Positions 42,439 through 49,819 of a DNA stretch of 64,000 nt are shown piece after piece. Numbering within the stretch: position 1 is the first letter of the stretch; each line of letters opens with the position of its first letter. The stretch is from assembly GCF_001544695.2 (NCBI RefSeq), contig NZ_FCOM02000002.1, forward strand, positions 248,001 to 312,000, read 5' to 3'. The position numbers were made by a program, and so were the translations under genes. The stretch comes from Caballeronia arvi (lineage in GTDB: Bacteria > Pseudomonadota > Gammaproteobacteria > Burkholderiales > Burkholderiaceae). The notes beneath the pieces are model-generated. The model was not told where the DNA came from. It made no database searches and saw only the letters and a program-made list of their open reading frames with translations.

Positions 42439-42990
42439 TCATGACGCCGCCTTCGTTTTCGCGAGCTGCTGCGCCATCTCGTAGTGATGGCTGATGACCG
42501 GCAACGCCTTGTTCGCCGCCGCCTTCAGCGCGGTGTCGTTGCCGCTTTCGCTCTCCTTCCTGAAAAGTTCGACGGCCTTCTGGTGCCCGCCCACGGCTAC
42601 CTTTTCAATATAGGCCTTGTCGAACTCCGCGCCCTGGAGATTTTGCAGGCTGCCGATCACGGCGGAATCGGCGGCGGCCGGCTCGGTGATGCCGTGACGT
42701 TTCGCGATCACGTCGAGATTGCGTGCGAGCTTCGTGTGATCGACGATCATTCGCTGTGCGAATTCCCGCACCTGCCGGTCGCTTGCATGCGAGAGCGCCA
42801 GCTTGCTCGCGGCGATTTCCGTCGCGCCCGCCTGACCGGCGTCCTGCAGGAATTGCTGATCGACGGGCGAAAGTTTCTGGCTCTGCAACGCGCCATCCGT
42901 CTGCGCGTTCGCGACGGGTGCGCAGGCTGCAGCGGCCAGCACTAGCGCAAGCACGCGCATGAGTGATCCGGGCGACTTCGGCATCGGCAT
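42439..42990 (-). CDS. DUF4142 ferritin-like secreted protein
   Basis: 183 residues from ATG 42990 (AGGAG upstream; ATG 42984 also possible). Signal peptide ends near PVANA. The mature part is a DUF4142 helical bundle (LSPVDQQFLQDAGQAGATEI, SDRQVREFAQRMIVDHTKLA, LPVISHHYEMAQQLAKTKAA). Many members are periplasmic and stress induced. It lies 14 bp after the pfpI-like gene. Confidence 0.88.
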   Translation of the reverse strand: MPMPKSPGSLMRVLALVLAAAACAPVANAQTDGALQSQKLSPVDQQFLQDAGQAGATEIAASKLALSHASDRQVREFAQRMIVDHTKLARNLDVIAKRHGITEPAAADSAVIGSLQNLQGAEFDKAYIEKVAVGGHQKAVELFRKESESGNDTALKAAANKALPVISHHYEMAQQLAKTKAAS

Positions 42991-43004
42991 CGGCTCCTGT
43001 CCAG

Positions 43005-43562
43005 TCACGCTGCGCGCGCCTTGCCGAGCGCGTCGATCAGCGCTTGATTGAACGCGGGCAGATCGTCGGGCTTGCGGCTGGTGATGAGATTGCCGTCGAT
43101 CTGCACTTCCTGATCGACCCACGTGCCGCCCGCATTGCGCACGTCGTCCTGAAGACTCGGCCAGCTCGTCATCGTGCGGCCCGCGACGATGCCCGCCGAG
43201 ATCGGCAGCCAGCCGCCGTGACAGATCACGGCGATCGGCTTCTTCGCCTGATCGGCTGCCTTCACGAAACTTTGCGCCTGCGCGTCGAGCCGGATCGCGT
43301 CGCTGTTCACGACGCCGCCCGGCAGCACGAGCGCGTCGTAATCGGCGGCGTTGGCTGCATCGAACGTGACGTCGACATTCACCTTGTCGGCCTTGTCGAC
43401 ATGCTTGAAACCCTGGATCTGACCGGGCTTCTGCGACACGACATCGACGTGCGCGCCGGCTTCCTTCAGCGCGCGCTGCGGCTCGACGAGTTCTGCCTGC
43501 TCGAAGCCGTCGACGGCGAGAATGGCGACCTTGAGGCCGTTGAGGGAATTGGCCATGAACAC
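43005..43562 (-). CDS. DJ-1/PfpI family protein (YhbO-like)
   Basis: 185 residues. The nucleophile Cys lies in PIAVICHGGWLPISAGIVAG near residue 115, with Glu in VDGFEQAELVEPQRAL near the N-terminus, the usual pair of the family. Members act as glyoxalase/deglycase-like stress proteins. First gene of a four-gene operon; the best sigma54-type promoter in the window lies 69-84 bp upstream. Confidence 0.92.
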   Translation of the reverse strand: MFMANSLNGLKVAILAVDGFEQAELVEPQRALKEAGAHVDVVSQKPGQIQGFKHVDKADKVNVDVTFDAANAADYDALVLPGGVVNSDAIRLDAQAQSFVKAADQAKKPIAVICHGGWLPISAGIVAGRTMTSWPSLQDDVRNAGGTWVDQEVQIDGNLITSRKPDDLPAFNQALIDALGKARAA

Positions 43563-43630
43563 ACTCCTCGTTGCTGAAATTCGAACGTTCCGCGCATCGA
43601 ACGTCGCGCGGAAATCATGTCCGGATTTTC

Positions 43631-43646
43631 AGCAAGGGCCGTGCCC
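43631..43646 (-). promoter_or_regulatory. Sigma54 promoter candidate for the pfpI operon
   Basis: On the minus strand GGGCACGGCCCTTGCT: 11 of 12 consensus matches, GG-N10-GC. It starts 16 bp after the MFS stop codon and lies before ATG 43562. Confidence 0.7.
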
Positions 43647-43661
43647 AGCGATGCTCACGTG

Positions 43662-45029
43662 TCAGGCCGGCTCGACGCTGCGCTTGCCCGTGAGGCGCAG
43701 CATGCTGACGACGGCGGCCGCGGCAGCGAACACCGCCGCGACGGCGAGTGCGATCACCGGGCCTTGCTTCGGCGCGACGCCGAAGATCAGCGCGACGAGC
43801 GCCGCGCCGAACGTCTGTCCGGTGAGACGGGCGGTGCCGAGCATGCCGCTCGCGCCGCCGCTGCGATGACGCGGCGCAGATGCGAGCATCTGACGATTGT
43901 TCGGCGACTGGAAGAGGCCGAAGCCGAGCCCGCAGACGGCCATGCGCCACGTGATGTCGAACGCGTCCGGATGTGCGCCGACGCTCGCGAGCAGCACGAG
44001 CCCGATGGTGAGAATCGCGAGACCGATGCCGCCTAGCAGTCCGGCCGAATAGCGATCCGCGAGCACGCCCGCGAGGGGCGCGACGAACACGATCACGAGC
44101 GGCCACGGCGTCATCAGAAAGCCGGTCTCGACCTGGCTCATGCCAAAGGTGCCCTGCAGCAGGAAAGGCAGCGAAACGAACGCGAGCATCTGCGCGCAGA
44201 ACGAGCACACCGACGTGCCGACCGACAGCGCGAACACCGGAATGCGCATCAGGTCGACTGGCAGGAGCGGGGCGCTTTGCGTGAGTTGCCGCCGCACGAA
44301 GAAGTAGCCGATGACCGCCGTCGCGACGAGTTCGCCGACGAGATACGGCCGATGCTCGCCGTGCCCGAAGCCATCGACCGCGACGATCGCGATGCCGAAG
44401 AAGAGCGCGTTCATGATCGCGCTGATGTAATCGTACGGCTGCCGATGCCCCGGCGTGCGCGGCATCGATTTCCAGCCGATCGCGAACGCCGCGAGACCGA
44501 TCGGCACGTTGATCGCGAACAGCCACGGCCACGTCGCGACGGCGAGCACGCCCGAGGCGACCGTCGGACCGATCACCGACGAGATCGCGACGACCGTCGC
44601 GTTGATGGACACGCCGCGCCCGAGCTGATCGTGCGGATAGATGACGCGCACGAGCGCCGTGTTGACGCTCATGATGCCGGCCGCGCCGAAGCCTTGGATC
44701 ACGCGCGCGATCGTCAGCGTGACGAGCGAGCCCGACAGCGCGCACGCGAACGACGACACCGTGAAGAGCGCGAGCCCGCCCATATACACGCGCCGGTAGC
44801 CGATGCGGTCGCCGAGCGACGCGAGCGGCAACAGCGAAATGGTGATGGCGAGCTGATAGGCGTTGACGACCCAGATGGAGTCGGCGGGCGATGCGTTCAG
44901 ATTGCGCGCGATGGTCGGCAGCGCGACGTTGGCGATGGCGCCGTCGAGCACCGCGAGCGTGATGCCGAGCGCGACGACGGCAATGGCCCAGTATCGCTGG
45001 GGCAGCGGCAGACCTTGTTCGGAATCCAT
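43662..45029 (-). CDS. MFS transporter, DHA2-like drug:H+ antiporter
   Basis: 455 residues, 13-14 membrane segments. Motif A (LASLGDRIGYRRVYMGGLAL), motif C region (AVISSVIGPTVASGVL-like, near residue 150) and the start YWAIAVVALGITLAVLDGAI with the DHA2-type Asp in LDGAIAN are present. Exporter of unknown compounds. It is upstream of pfpI on the same strand, but a separate sigma54-type promoter lies between. Confidence 0.9.
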   Translation of the reverse strand: MDSEQGLPLPQRYWAIAVVALGITLAVLDGAIANVALPTIARNLNASPADSIWVVNAYQLAITISLLPLASLGDRIGYRRVYMGGLALFTVSSFACALSGSLVTLTIARVIQGFGAAGIMSVNTALVRVIYPHDQLGRGVSINATVVAISSVIGPTVASGVLAVATWPWLFAINVPIGLAAFAIGWKSMPRTPGHRQPYDYISAIMNALFFGIAIVAVDGFGHGEHRPYLVGELVATAVIGYFFVRRQLTQSAPLLPVDLMRIPVFALSVGTSVCSFCAQMLAFVSLPFLLQGTFGMSQVETGFLMTPWPLVIVFVAPLAGVLADRYSAGLLGGIGLAILTIGLVLLASVGAHPDAFDITWRMAVCGLGFGLFQSPNNRQMLASAPRHRSGGASGMLGTARLTGQTFGAALVALIFGVAPKQGPVIALAVAAVFAAAAAVVSMLRLTGKRSVEPA

Positions 45030-45128
45030 CGATCGACGGTGAGTGGCGGGCGGCGCATTCTAAGGCGCGCCGTTTTCAAACAGCTTCCATGGCGGCGCGG
45101 CGGCAAGGGCCGCGCCTCGTCCGCGTGC

Positions 45129-45632
45129 TTACTTCAGTTCGTAGAGACCGGTGTACGTCGCCGAGTCGATCTCGTTCAGATGCGTCATGAAGCGCGCGAC
45201 CGCGTTGGTCGCATTCGCATCGAGCGGAAGGCTCTCGCCGGAGAGCGCATGGATGCGGAAGATATAGCGATGCGGCTTGTCCCCACGCGGCGGCGCCGCG
45301 CCGCCGAAGCCGACCGTGCCGTAATCGTTGCGAAGCTGCAGCGCGCCTTGCGGCAGCAGGCTGCCGTCGGCCTTGCCGGCATTGCGCGGAAGCGAGCGCA
45401 CGTCGGGCGGAATATTGACGACGATCCAGTGCCAGAAGCCGCTGCCCGTGGGCGCGTCAGGATCGTAGACGGTGAGGGCGAGACTGCGGGTATCGGCGGG
45501 CGGATCTTCCCATTGCAGCGCCGGGGAAACGTTCTCGCCCGAGCCGCCGAAGGCTTGCTGGTCGAATTCCTGCGCGTGCGTCATGAAGCCGTTCGCCGGA
45601 AATTCGTCGGACCAGATGCGGAAATCAGCCAT
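45129..45632 (-). CDS. YbhB/YbcL family Raf kinase inhibitor-like (PEBP) protein
   Basis: 167 residues from ATG 45632 (AAGGAGG upstream). PEBP marks: ENVSPALQWEDPPADTRSLA, VYDPDAPTGSGFWHWIVVNI and the GGAAPPRGDKPHRYIFRIHA ligand loop. Cytoplasmic, role unknown. A sigma54-type promoter precedes it. Confidence 0.93.
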   Translation of the reverse strand: MADFRIWSDEFPANGFMTHAQEFDQQAFGGSGENVSPALQWEDPPADTRSLALTVYDPDAPTGSGFWHWIVVNIPPDVRSLPRNAGKADGSLLPQGALQLRNDYGTVGFGGAAPPRGDKPHRYIFRIHALSGESLPLDANATNAVARFMTHLNEIDSATYTGLYELK

Positions 45633-45941
45633 GAGAGTCGTGCCTCCTTCTTCTTGCGATGTGGATGGATGCGGCACTGCGCACCGGACTGCGTGATGTC
45701 GCGCGCTCAGCCGGACGAGTGCAGCAAACGTGCCCGGGCGCTGCCCGCGGAACCGCGAGGGAACCGCAAGCACGGCGAGGGCGACAGCCAATCGAGTGTA
45801 GCATCCGCCCCCGATATCCGGCGCGGGCTGAAACGTCGCGCCCGGCTTGCGCAGGACCGTGATTCGGCCCGCAAAAATCCTGCGCGATACAATAATGAGA
45901 TGAATTCAGACGGCGCGAGCCGAAAGGACGACAGGACGACC
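45633..45941. other. Divergent control region between ybhB-like and PAS-GGDEF genes
   Basis: 309 bp. Holds the sigma54-type site at 45720-45735 (minus) and a TACAAT -10 box at 45888-45893 for the GGDEF gene. Confidence 0.5.
45720..45735 (-). promoter_or_regulatory. Sigma54 promoter candidate for the YbhB-like gene
   Basis: On the minus strand GGGCACGTTTGCTGCA: 10 of 12 matches, GG-N10-GC, about 88 bp before ATG 45632. Confidence 0.55.
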
Positions 45942-47420
45942 ATGCCCAACGACCCGCGCCGCGCTGCCGGTCAATTCATGCCGGCGAGCGTGCCGGAGGA
46001 CGATGCCGACATGTTCGACCTCGCACCGGTTTCCCTCTGGCTCGAGGATTTCAGCGCGGTGCGCGAACAGTTCGAGCGCTGGCGCGCGGCGGGCGTCGCC
46101 GATCTGCGCGCGTTTCTCGCGGAGAATCCCGGGCGCGTCGCGGAGTGTTCGTCGCGCATTCGGGTCGTGAAGGTCAACCGGCGCACGCTGTCTCTGTTCA
46201 ACGCGAAGGACGTCGATCAGCTCGTGCAGAACCTCGGTCGCGTGTTTCGCGACGACATGCTCACCACGCACGTCGACGAACTCGAACAGCTATGGTCCGG
46301 CAAGACGCGCTTCGTGAGTCAGACGGTCAACTACACGCTCGACGGCAAGCGCCTCGACGTGCTGCTCAAGGCGGTCATACTGCCGGGACACGAGGCGTCG
46401 TGGAGCCGCGTGCTCGTCACCATCGAAGACATCACCGAACTCGAAGCGATGCGCCGCACGGCCGCCGCAAGCGAGCTTTATGCGCGCGGACTGTTCGAGC
46501 ATTCGCCGGTGTCGCTGTGGGTGGAGGATTTCAGTTCCGTGAAGGGCTTGCTCGACGATGTGCGCGAGCGCGGCATCGTCGATTTCCGCACCTTTACGAA
46601 CGTGCATCCGGAGTTCGTCGAGCGCTGTATGCAGGAGATCCACGTACTCGACGTGAATCAGCACACGCTTCGCATGTTCGCCGCGCCCGACAAGGCGACG
46701 CTGCTCGCGCGGCTGCCCGACATCTTTCGCGACGACATGCAGCAGCACTTCCAGGAACAGCTGATCGACCTGTGGGACGGCAAGCTCTTCCATCAGCGCG
46801 AAGTGCTCAACTATTCGCTGGAAGGCAACGAGGTGCACGTGCATCTGCAGTTCTCGGTGTTTCCGGGGCACGAGGCGCGCTGGGATCTGGTGCTCGTCGC
46901 GCTCACCGACATCACTGCGCGCAAGAAGGCCGAAGCGTATCTGGAGTTTCTCGGCAAGCACGACGTGCTCACGAAGCTGAAGAACCGCTCGTTCTACATC
47001 GACGAAATCAATCGGCTCGAACGCAAGGGCCCGTTTCCGGTGACGGCGATCGCGGTCGATGTGAACGGGCTCAAGGCCGTCAACGATCAGCTCGGCCACG
47101 CCGCCGGCGATGCGCTTCTGCGGCGCGCGGGCGAAGTGCTCGGCAAGGCGGTGGAAAAGCCGTTCCAGGCGGCGCGCATCGGTGGCGACGAGTTCATGGT
47201 GCTCCTGCCCGGCATCGACGAGCGGGCAGGCATTGCGGTGATCGACAGCATTCGCCAGTTGCTCGAAGTGAACAATCAGTTCTATTCCGGCATGCCGCTA
47301 TCGTTCGCGATGGGCGCGGCCACCGCGCACGAAGGCGAGCGGCTGGAGACGATGCTGCAACGCGCCGACGCCGCAATGTACGCCGAAAAGCGCGCGCATT
47401 ACGACGGCACGAGCGCGTGA
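45942..47420 (+). CDS. PAS-PAS-GGDEF diguanylate cyclase
   Basis: 492 residues from ATG 45942 (AGGA five bases before); an upstream ATG at 45900 would sit on the likely transcription start. Two related PAS-like units (~20-150 and ~170-300) share the phrases PVSLWLEDFSAV / PVSLWVEDFSSV and VKVNRRTLSLFNA / LDVNQHTLRMFAA, so they arose by duplication. The GGDEF domain ~325-490 has the active motif RIGGDEFMVLLPG. No membrane segment, hence cytoplasmic. Confidence 0.93.
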   Translation: MPNDPRRAAGQFMPASVPEDDADMFDLAPVSLWLEDFSAVREQFERWRAAGVADLRAFLAENPGRVAECSSRIRVVKVNRRTLSLFNAKDVDQLVQNLGRVFRDDMLTTHVDELEQLWSGKTRFVSQTVNYTLDGKRLDVLLKAVILPGHEASWSRVLVTIEDITELEAMRRTAAASELYARGLFEHSPVSLWVEDFSSVKGLLDDVRERGIVDFRTFTNVHPEFVERCMQEIHVLDVNQHTLRMFAAPDKATLLARLPDIFRDDMQQHFQEQLIDLWDGKLFHQREVLNYSLEGNEVHVHLQFSVFPGHEARWDLVLVALTDITARKKAEAYLEFLGKHDVLTKLKNRSFYIDEINRLERKGPFPVTAIAVDVNGLKAVNDQLGHAAGDALLRRAGEVLGKAVEKPFQAARIGGDEFMVLLPGIDERAGIAVIDSIRQLLEVNNQFYSGMPLSFAMGAATAHEGERLETMLQRADAAMYAEKRAHYDGTSA

Positions 47421-47464
47421 TGAATGCGTGACCAGCGCGCATAGAGCGCGTAAAGAGCGCGTGG

Positions 47465-47854
47465 CTATTGCGGCTGCGTGACTTCGTCCATGCCGCGATC
47501 GATCGCCGGGCACGCCTCGCCGGTCTCTTTCTTGTATTCCGCCGGATTGCTCGTCTTCAGCTTCTCGAAGCGGTCGACGGTCGGTTGCGCCTGCGCGAGA
47601 CCGAGCTTCCATTCGCCGTCGAAATCGGGGGCATCGGGATAGCTTTTGCGGACGACATCCCGAAAGCGCGCGATCTTCGCGGCATCGAGGTGACAGACGT
47701 CCGCCGCGCCGCGCGCGATGTTCGCGCTCGTCATCACGCCTTCGGCGGCCATCAGTTGTTTCGACGACGGATGGCCGGGCGGCATCGCGGTCTGGGCCGT
47801 CGCGGACAGGCACGATGCGGCCAGACAGAAGGTTGCGAAGAGCTTGATGCGCAT
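47465..47854 (-). CDS. Hypothetical periplasmic protein (129 aa)
   Basis: Signal peptide to about residue 20 (LSATA). The mature chain is helical with two Cys (ADVCHLD, GEACPAIDRG) that may form a disulfide. FRDVVRKSYPDAPDFDGEWK is a distinctive segment. No family recognised. Convergent with the GGDEF gene. Confidence 0.75.
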   Translation of the reverse strand: MRIKLFATFCLAASCLSATAQTAMPPGHPSSKQLMAAEGVMTSANIARGAADVCHLDAAKIARFRDVVRKSYPDAPDFDGEWKLGLAQAQPTVDRFEKLKTSNPAEYKKETGEACPAIDRGMDEVTQPQ

Positions 47855-47962
47855 CGGATTTATTCGTGTATGCGGGGAAGAAAAATTATAGGTGAAGCGG
47901 GCCGAATCGAACGCTGCCTAAGGCAAAGAAGCCTATATAGCCCGTGCTAGAATCGATTTTCA

Positions 47963-48661
47963 ATGCCGTTCTCAGACAGAAAAATGAAAAAAGGAAGCAA
48001 GGCCGCCAGTGCTGCGCCCTCGTCGACCACAGCAGAAGGGCGGCGCAAGTACGATCCTGAGGAGACCAAGCGGAACATTCTCGACATCGCCACGCAGGAG
48101 TTTTCGGCGATGGGCTTAGCGGGCGCGCGCGTCGACGCCATCGCGGAGCGCACCAATACCACCAAGCGCATGCTGTACTACTACTTCGGCAGCAAGGAAG
48201 GGTTGTACGAGGCGGTGTTGGAGCAGGTGTACGGTGATATCCGCGCGCTCGAGCAGGAGTTGCAGCTCGCGGAAATGGACCCGGAAGAAGCGCTGCGAGA
48301 ATTCGTCGGCTTCACGTTCGACTATCACGACAAGCATCGCGATTTCGTGCGTCTCGTCACGATCGAAAACATTCATACGGCGAAGTACATCGAGCAGTCG
48401 AAGACGTTCAAGGCGCGCAATTCGACGGTCGTGAAGACCATCGAGGATCTCATCGCGCGCGGCGTGGCGGCGGGCAAGTTTCGCGACGACGTCGATCCGA
48501 TCGACCTGCATCTGATGATCAGCTCGTTCTGCTTTCACCGCGTGGGGAATCGTCACACGTGGGGCGCGGCGTTCGGGCGCGATCCGTCGGGGCCGCGTTC
48601 GCGCGCGCGTCATCGCGAGATGATCGTCGATGCCGTGCTGCGTTACATGCGGCGCGACTGA
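47963..48661 (+). CDS. TetR/AcrR family regulator
   Basis: 232 residues. A basic N-terminal leader (~30 residues), then the HTH: RNILDIATQEFSAMGLAGAR, NTTKRMLYYYFGSKEGLYEA. The ligand domain ends with DPIDLHLMISSFCFHRVGNR, as in NicS-like members. It converges on a shikimate dehydrogenase gene whose divergent control region has a palindrome, so regulation of the quinate/shikimate genes is plausible. Confidence 0.92.
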   Translation: MPFSDRKMKKGSKAASAAPSSTTAEGRRKYDPEETKRNILDIATQEFSAMGLAGARVDAIAERTNTTKRMLYYYFGSKEGLYEAVLEQVYGDIRALEQELQLAEMDPEEALREFVGFTFDYHDKHRDFVRLVTIENIHTAKYIEQSKTFKARNSTVVKTIEDLIARGVAAGKFRDDVDPIDLHLMISSFCFHRVGNRHTWGAAFGRDPSGPRSRARHREMIVDAVLRYMRRD

Positions 48662-48682
48662 ACGCTCCGGCGCACCAAAAAA

Positions 48683-48714
48683 AACGGCGACACTCTCACG
48701 AGGTCGCCGTTTTT
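48683..48714. terminator. Bidirectional terminator between tetR-type and aroE-type genes
   Basis: Stem AACGGCGAC (48683-48691) with GTCGCCGTT (48703-48711); T run on the plus strand and a long A run on the left, giving T on the minus strand. Confidence 0.9.
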
Positions 48715-48730
48715 CCTTGCGATAGATGGA

Positions 48731-49588
48731 TCAGCCTTCCAGCAAGCTCTGGAAGTGCGCGAACATGCGTTCGGCATCCGGCTCGCGGCCGGTGAAGATG
48801 CGCAGCGCGTCGACCGCCTGACACACCGCCATGCCGCCGCCGCTCACCGTGCGGCAGCCGAGCGCCTTCGCCGCCTTCAGCAGTTCGGTTTCGAGCGGGA
48901 AATACACGATCTCCGCGACCCACAATTCCTTGTGCAGATAGTCCGCCGGCAACGGCAGGCCCGGCAGTTTCGCCATGCCGGTGGGCGTCGCGTGAATGAG
49001 GCCGCTCGCCGACGCGAGCGTCGCGCGCAGATCGCCGCCGCTTTTCACGACGCGATCCGGGAAGCGTGCCGCGAGCTCGGCGGCGAGCGAGGCCGCGCGT
49101 GCATCGTCGGAGTCGAAGAGCGTGAGTTCGCGTGCGCCCATCGTGAGCGCCGCATGCGCGACGGCCGCGCCCGCGCCGCCCGCGCCGAGCTGCACGACGC
49201 GTTCGAGCGGCACGCCTGGCAGCCCGCGCTGGAACGCGCGCGCGAAGCCCGACCAGTCCGTGTTGTAGCCGATGCGCTTGCCGTCCTTCAGCACCACCGT
49301 GTTGACGGCGCCGAGCGCGCGGGCATCGGGATCGAGGTCATCGAGCAACGGGATCACACTTTGCTTGCACGGATAGGTGATGTTCAGGCCGTCGTAGCCC
49401 ATGCGCTCGGCCGCGACGAGCAGATCGGGCAGGGCGGCCGGCTCCAGCGCAAGCGCCTGAAGATCGATGCGCCGGTACACGTAGTTGAGCCCGAGCGTGG
49501 CGCCTTCCTTTTCGTGCATGGCGGGCGTGAGCGAACCGCCGATGCCCGATCCGATCAGGCCGATGAGATACGAAGTCTTGTTGGTCAT
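48731..49588 (-). CDS. aroE: Shikimate dehydrogenase (AroE/quinate-type)
   Basis: 286 residues from ATG 49588 (GGAGC upstream). GSGIGGSLTPAMHEKEGATL differs from the SxS substrate site of housekeeping AroE, as in catabolic quinate/shikimate dehydrogenases. NITYPCKQSVIPLLDD carries the catalytic Lys, and GAVNTVV and QLGAGGAGAAVAHAAL (NAD(P) fold) are present. It is divergent from the dehydroshikimate dehydratase, so a catabolic role is more likely than aromatic biosynthesis; the symbol is a family label. Confidence 0.88.
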   Translation of the reverse strand: MTNKTSYLIGLIGSGIGGSLTPAMHEKEGATLGLNYVYRRIDLQALALEPAALPDLLVAAERMGYDGLNITYPCKQSVIPLLDDLDPDARALGAVNTVVLKDGKRIGYNTDWSGFARAFQRGLPGVPLERVVQLGAGGAGAAVAHAALTMGARELTLFDSDDARAASLAAELAARFPDRVVKSGGDLRATLASASGLIHATPTGMAKLPGLPLPADYLHKELWVAEIVYFPLETELLKAAKALGCRTVSGGGMAVCQAVDALRIFTGREPDAERMFAHFQSLLEG

Positions 49589-49682
49589 GCGAGCGCTCCG
49601 GCACGGTGCACTGTTGCTGCAGTGCGAAATTGAGTATGTCGCAGTGTGAACGCACGCGCGAGGCTTGTCGGTTCGTGTTTTC

Positions 49683-49716
49683 ACTAATTTGTACGGTCTA
49701 GTTAGTTTGTTATCAT
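49683..49716 (+). promoter_or_regulatory. Promoter of the dehydroshikimate dehydratase gene with overlapping palindrome
   Basis: TTGTAC (49689-49694), 16-bp spacer, TATCAT (49711-49716). An imperfect inverted repeat ACTAATT...AGTTAGT (49683-49706) covers the -35 and spacer, a fit for TetR-type repression. Confidence 0.5.
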
Positions 49717-49819
49717 CTCGCAGAATTGACGTGGATTGCGCGCGTCCGTCATGCGGACGTCCTAAACTGGAAGGCACCGCATCCATCCCGCATTCATTGA
49801 TTGCAACGAGGAGGCAGCG

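Noticed and set aside
44277-45941. Long plus-strand open frame running into the PAS-GGDEF gene
   Set aside because: It is antisense to the MFS and YbhB genes, rich in Arg/Asp/His as expected for a GC-biased shadow, and the true start has its own promoter and ribosome-binding site at 45942.
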